Source of the DNA: Novosphingobium sp. JCM 18896
GTDB lineage: Bacteria; Pseudomonadota; Alphaproteobacteria; Sphingomonadales; Sphingomonadaceae
DNA: 64,000 nt
Direction of reading: 5' to 3'
Assembly (NCBI RefSeq): GCF_025938095.1
Contig: NZ_JAPCZF010000013.1
Coordinates: 1-64,000 of the forward strand
A program made the position numbers and the translations under genes. Numbering within the stretch: the first letter of the stretch is position 1; each line of letters starts with the position of its first letter. Of the stretch, positions 61,456-64,000 are shown piece by piece. The notes under the pieces are model-generated. The model was not told the DNA's origin and did not search any database. It was given only the letters and a program-made list of their open reading frames with translations.

Positions 61456-62169
61456 ATGAACGTAACCGAAGCCGTCGCGACGAGGCGCTCAATTCGTCGA
61501 TTCAGCTCTCAACCCGTCGAAGAGGCCTTGCTTCGCGAGATCCTCGCCAAGGCGGCGCGCGCCCCTTCAGGCGGCAATATCCAGCCGTGGCACATCCATG
61601 TGGTGATGGGCGAACGGATGACGGCGCTGAAGTCCCTCATCGCCGAGAAGGTCGTCGAAGCACCCAAGGGCGAGGGCACCGAGTACGACATCTACCCCAA
61701 AGTCTTGCGAGAGGATTATCGCGCCCGGATTTTCGAGGTGGGCGAGCGGCTTTATGGACGGCTTGGCATCGCCCGCGAGGACAAGGCGGGACGGGCCGCC
61801 TGGTTCGCCCGCAACTTCGAGTTCTTTGGCGCGCCGGTCGGACTGTTCTGCTACGTCGACCGCGACCACGGCCCGCCCCAGTGGTCGGACCTCGGCATGT
61901 ACTTGCAGACCGTAATGCTGTTGCTGCGCGAGGCCGGCATGGACTCGTGCCCCCAGGAGTGCTGGGCCCTCTACCACAATACCCTCGACGCGTTCCTGGG
62001 TGTTCCGGCCGAGCACATGCTGTTCACCGGCATGTCGATCGGGTGGCGCGATCAGGAGGCTGCCGAAAACCAGGTGGAGATGCCGCGGGTGGCGCTTTCG
62101 GACTTTGCCCGCTTTCACGTGTCCCGGGACGAGCCCGCCCAAGCTGCGGCAGGAGGGAAGGCGCGATGA
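61456..62169 (+). CDS. Nitroreductase-family FMN oxidoreductase
   Basis: 237 residues. ATRRSIRRFSSQPV at the N-terminus, APSGGNIQPWH for FMN binding, and LGMYLQTVMLLLREAGMDSCPQE are typical of the family. Natural substrates are often quinones, enones or activated double bonds, not nitro groups, and double-bond reduction in the pathway is plausible. ATG at 61456 (TGAGGATG context); the frame is open further upstream inside the ACAD gene. Its stop overlaps the next SDR start. Confidence 0.9.
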   Translation: MNVTEAVATRRSIRRFSSQPVEEALLREILAKAARAPSGGNIQPWHIHVVMGERMTALKSLIAEKVVEAPKGEGTEYDIYPKVLREDYRARIFEVGERLYGRLGIAREDKAGRAAWFARNFEFFGAPVGLFCYVDRDHGPPQWSDLGMYLQTVMLLLREAGMDSCPQECWALYHNTLDAFLGVPAEHMLFTGMSIGWRDQEAAENQVEMPRVALSDFARFHVSRDEPAQAAAGGKAR

Positions 62170-62987
62170 TGGGGCGTCTGAATGGCAAGGTGGCGGTGGT
62201 TACCGGGGCTGCCAGCGGGATCGGCGCAGCGACTGCGCGACTGTTCGCCGCCGAAGGTGCCCGGGTCGTCCTGGCCGACTTGGATGTGGCAGCGGGTGAA
62301 AGGCTCTCCGGGGAGCTGGCCGATGCGTTGTTCTGCCGTACCGACGTGACGCAGGAAGCCGACGTAGCGGCGCTCGTGGACTACGCTGTGCAGTCGTTCG
62401 GACGCCTGGACTGCATGGTCAACAATGCCGGTTTCATCGGGGCGATCGGGTCTGTTCGGGAAACTCAGCTCAGCCACTGGCGCGCCACCATGGCGGTGCT
62501 GCTCGACGGCGTGTTCCTCGGATGCAAGCATGCGGCACGCGCTATGGTGGTTTCGGGCGGGGGAACGATCCTGAATACCGCTAGTGTCGCGGGGCTGCGC
62601 GGTGGGTTCGGCGCGCACGCCTACACCACCGCCAAACATGCGGTGATCGGGCTGACTCGCTCCGCTGCCTCGGAACTTGCCCCCCTTGGCATCCGGGTGA
62701 ATGCCGTCGCACCGGGGTCGGTCGTAACGCCGCTGATCGAAAGCCTCACGGGCGTTGACAGCGACACGCTGGGCAAACTCGCGGAGCAGGCGTCACCGCT
62801 TGGCAGGGCGATGTATGCGGAGGACATTGCCGGTGCCTTTGCCTATCTCGCCAGCGACACCGCGGCTCATGTGACTGGGCAGGTGATCACCGTGGACGCG
62901 GGCGTCACGATGGCGCCGGTCGTCGCCGACTTCCATCAAGCCGAAGCCGCTTTCCTCGGTCCGACGAGCTTGCTGGCGCAGTTCTGA
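62166..62987 (+). CDS. SDR family oxidoreductase
   Basis: 273 residues. TGAASGIG, NNAGF, Ser in NTASVAGLRGG, YTTAK and a C-terminal VDAGVTMAP are intact. A C-terminal tail of about 25 residues is longer than in FabG. Translationally coupled to the nitroreductase gene (ATGATG overlap, GGGAAGG before it). It likely oxidises a ring or side-chain alcohol. Confidence 0.87.
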   Translation: MMGRLNGKVAVVTGAASGIGAATARLFAAEGARVVLADLDVAAGERLSGELADALFCRTDVTQEADVAALVDYAVQSFGRLDCMVNNAGFIGAIGSVRETQLSHWRATMAVLLDGVFLGCKHAARAMVVSGGGTILNTASVAGLRGGFGAHAYTTAKHAVIGLTRSAASELAPLGIRVNAVAPGSVVTPLIESLTGVDSDTLGKLAEQASPLGRAMYAEDIAGAFAYLASDTAAHVTGQVITVDAGVTMAPVVADFHQAEAAFLGPTSLLAQF

Positions 62988-63115
62988 CACCTCAGATGCC
63001 CTAGCGACCCGTATGGCTCAGCTTGACTCAGAGCTTCCACAAAGGTAGCACGTGGTGCAGTTTCTTAGAGCCCGTTTCCAAGCCGGAGCTGGGTGAATTA
63101 AACAAGGACACTCCT

Positions 63116-63955
63116 GTGTTTGAAACCGTGACCTATGAAGTGCCGGCCGATCGGGTGGCCCGGATTTCTCTGAACAGACCCGAGGCGCGGAATGCGCAGG
63201 ATACCAAGCTGCTCTATGAGTTGAACGATGCGTTCGACATGGCCGCGCGCGATGATGCGATCTCAGTGATCGTCCTCGCCGCGAACGGCCCGCATTTTTC
63301 GTCTGGCCATGATTTGCGTGAGGCGGACCCCATCGGAAGTCTTGGGAAATACGAGACGGTAGGCACCTGGTGCGGTTTCTCGTGCGAGGGCGCGGAGGGC
63401 TGGATGGCGCGCGAGAAGGAACTCTACCAAGGGCTGAGCGAACGCTGGCGGAACATTCCCAAGCCCACCATCGCGCAAGTGCAGGGCAAGTGCATTGCCG
63501 GCGGGCTCATGCTGGTCTGGCCATGCGACCTGATTGTCGCGAGCGAAGACGCTCTTTTTTCGGACAATACGGTGTCCATGGGAATGACTGGCGTCGAGTT
63601 TTTCGGCCATCCCTGGGAACTCGGCCCGCGCAAGGCGAAGGAGATGCTGTTCACGTCGGACTTCGTCACGGCGCAGGACGCGCATCGCCTAGGCATGGTC
63701 AACCAGGTCGTCCCAGCGGCCGAGCTCGCGACATTTACGCTCGAGCTCGCGAGCAAGATCGCGGCCAAGCCGCTCTTCGCCCTCAAGCTCGCCAAAGAGG
63801 CGGTGAATGCTGCAGAGGATGCTCAAGGCCGCATCTCGGCGATGCAGACGGCCTTCGCTTTGCACCAGCTCGGACACAGCCACAACATGCAGGTGCACGG
63901 CCTCCCCATCGACCCACGTGGTGCCGGCGGGCTGGTGGAAGCTCCCAAGCGGTAA
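63116..63955 (+). CDS. Crotonase-superfamily protein without the usual hydratase glutamates
   Basis: 279 residues. The family fold is clear: ISLNRPEARNAQD, GPHFSSGHDL (oxyanion hole) and GKCIAGGLMLVWPCDLIVAS. The two Glu residues of enoyl-CoA hydratase appear as Met (AGGLML) and Thr (SDNTVSMGM), so ordinary water addition is unlikely; isomerisation, C-C hydrolysis or dehalogenation-like chemistry are alternatives. I use GTG 63116, 7 bp after AAGGA; a TTG at 63023 is less likely. Confidence 0.85.
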   Translation: MFETVTYEVPADRVARISLNRPEARNAQDTKLLYELNDAFDMAARDDAISVIVLAANGPHFSSGHDLREADPIGSLGKYETVGTWCGFSCEGAEGWMAREKELYQGLSERWRNIPKPTIAQVQGKCIAGGLMLVWPCDLIVASEDALFSDNTVSMGMTGVEFFGHPWELGPRKAKEMLFTSDFVTAQDAHRLGMVNQVVPAAELATFTLELASKIAAKPLFALKLAKEAVNAAEDAQGRISAMQTAFALHQLGHSHNMQVHGLPIDPRGAGGLVEAPKR

Positions 63956-64000
63956 CCCTGAGACTGTAGGGCGAACCAAGCTTCGACCGGGCTGAACTGG

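Noticed and set aside
1..64000. tRNA, rRNA, CRISPR array, IS element, integrase or phage genes
   Set aside because: None was recognised on either strand by reading; a dedicated search (tRNAscan, IS profiles) was not possible.

Overview
The window is a dense, GC-rich (roughly low-to-mid 60s % by eye) catabolic gene island, most likely from a sphingomonad (Novosphingobium/Sphingobium/Sphingopyxis type). The reasons are a TonB-dependent receptor of the Caulobacter/sphingomonad style (start of mature protein rich in A/E, then DEIVVTAQRR), many paralogous SDRs, acyl-CoA dehydrogenases (ACADs) and family III CoA-transferases, and a mixed aromatic-ring plus beta-oxidation repertoire. The taxon is an inference. 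No rRNA, tRNA, CRISPR array, transposase or integrase was seen.

Layout. (1) 105-2800: N-terminally short epoxide-hydrolase relative, an SDR and an IclR regulator. (2) 2886-5648: lower meta-cleavage pathway (2-oxopent-4-enoate hydratase, acylating acetaldehyde dehydrogenase, 4-hydroxy-2-oxovalerate aldolase), divergent from IclR. (3) 5913-11962: thiolase, biotin-dependent carboxylase beta subunit, ACAD, APH-fold kinase, and an SDR on the other strand. (4) 12110-20005: long ACAD, a 1154-residue indolepyruvate:ferredoxin oxidoreductase-like enzyme, a hotdog-like protein, an SDR, a GntR regulator. (5) 20135-26380: ring attack and cleavage (type I extradiol dioxygenase, SDR/dihydrodiol dehydrogenase, benzoate-type Rieske dioxygenase alpha and beta, meta-cleavage-product hydrolase, acyl-CoA ligase). 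(6) 26588-31400: TonB receptor, DUF35 plus thiolase-fold pair, TetR. (7) 31434-45282: CoA-transferases, amidohydrolase, ACADs, feruloyl-CoA-synthetase-like ligase, three SDRs, a second TetR, and a ThDP enzyme of 2-hydroxyacyl-CoA lyase/acetolactate-synthase type. (8) 45752-63955: about 18 kb all on the + strand, with second amidohydrolase, second DUF35 pair, ACADs including a fused double ACAD, ferredoxin, P450, SnoaL-like protein, SDRs, second APH-fold kinase, luciferase-like enzyme, MFS transporter, hydrolase, nitroreductase and crotonase.

How the parts may work together (inference): an outer-membrane receptor and MFS carrier import a compound. P450, CoA ligases, CoA-transferases and ACADs trim an alkyl or alicyclic part. 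DUF35/thiolase-fold pairs that lack the thiolase nucleophile would make retro-aldol cuts as in Ltp2-ChsH2. APH-fold kinases next to ACADs may process 4-hydroxyacyl-CoA as in LvaA/LvaC or ACAD11. The aromatic acid part enters ring dihydroxylation, meta-cleavage and the pyruvate plus acetyl-CoA pathway. The substrate cannot be read from the sequence. A branched alkyl-aromatic, terpenoid or steroid-like acid would fit.

Two shared DNA elements suggest regulons. One is a CATG-centred palindrome in front of the long-ACAD, extradiol dioxygenase and Rieske operons. The other is an AACGC-NN-TGCA type element in front of several acyl-CoA genes.
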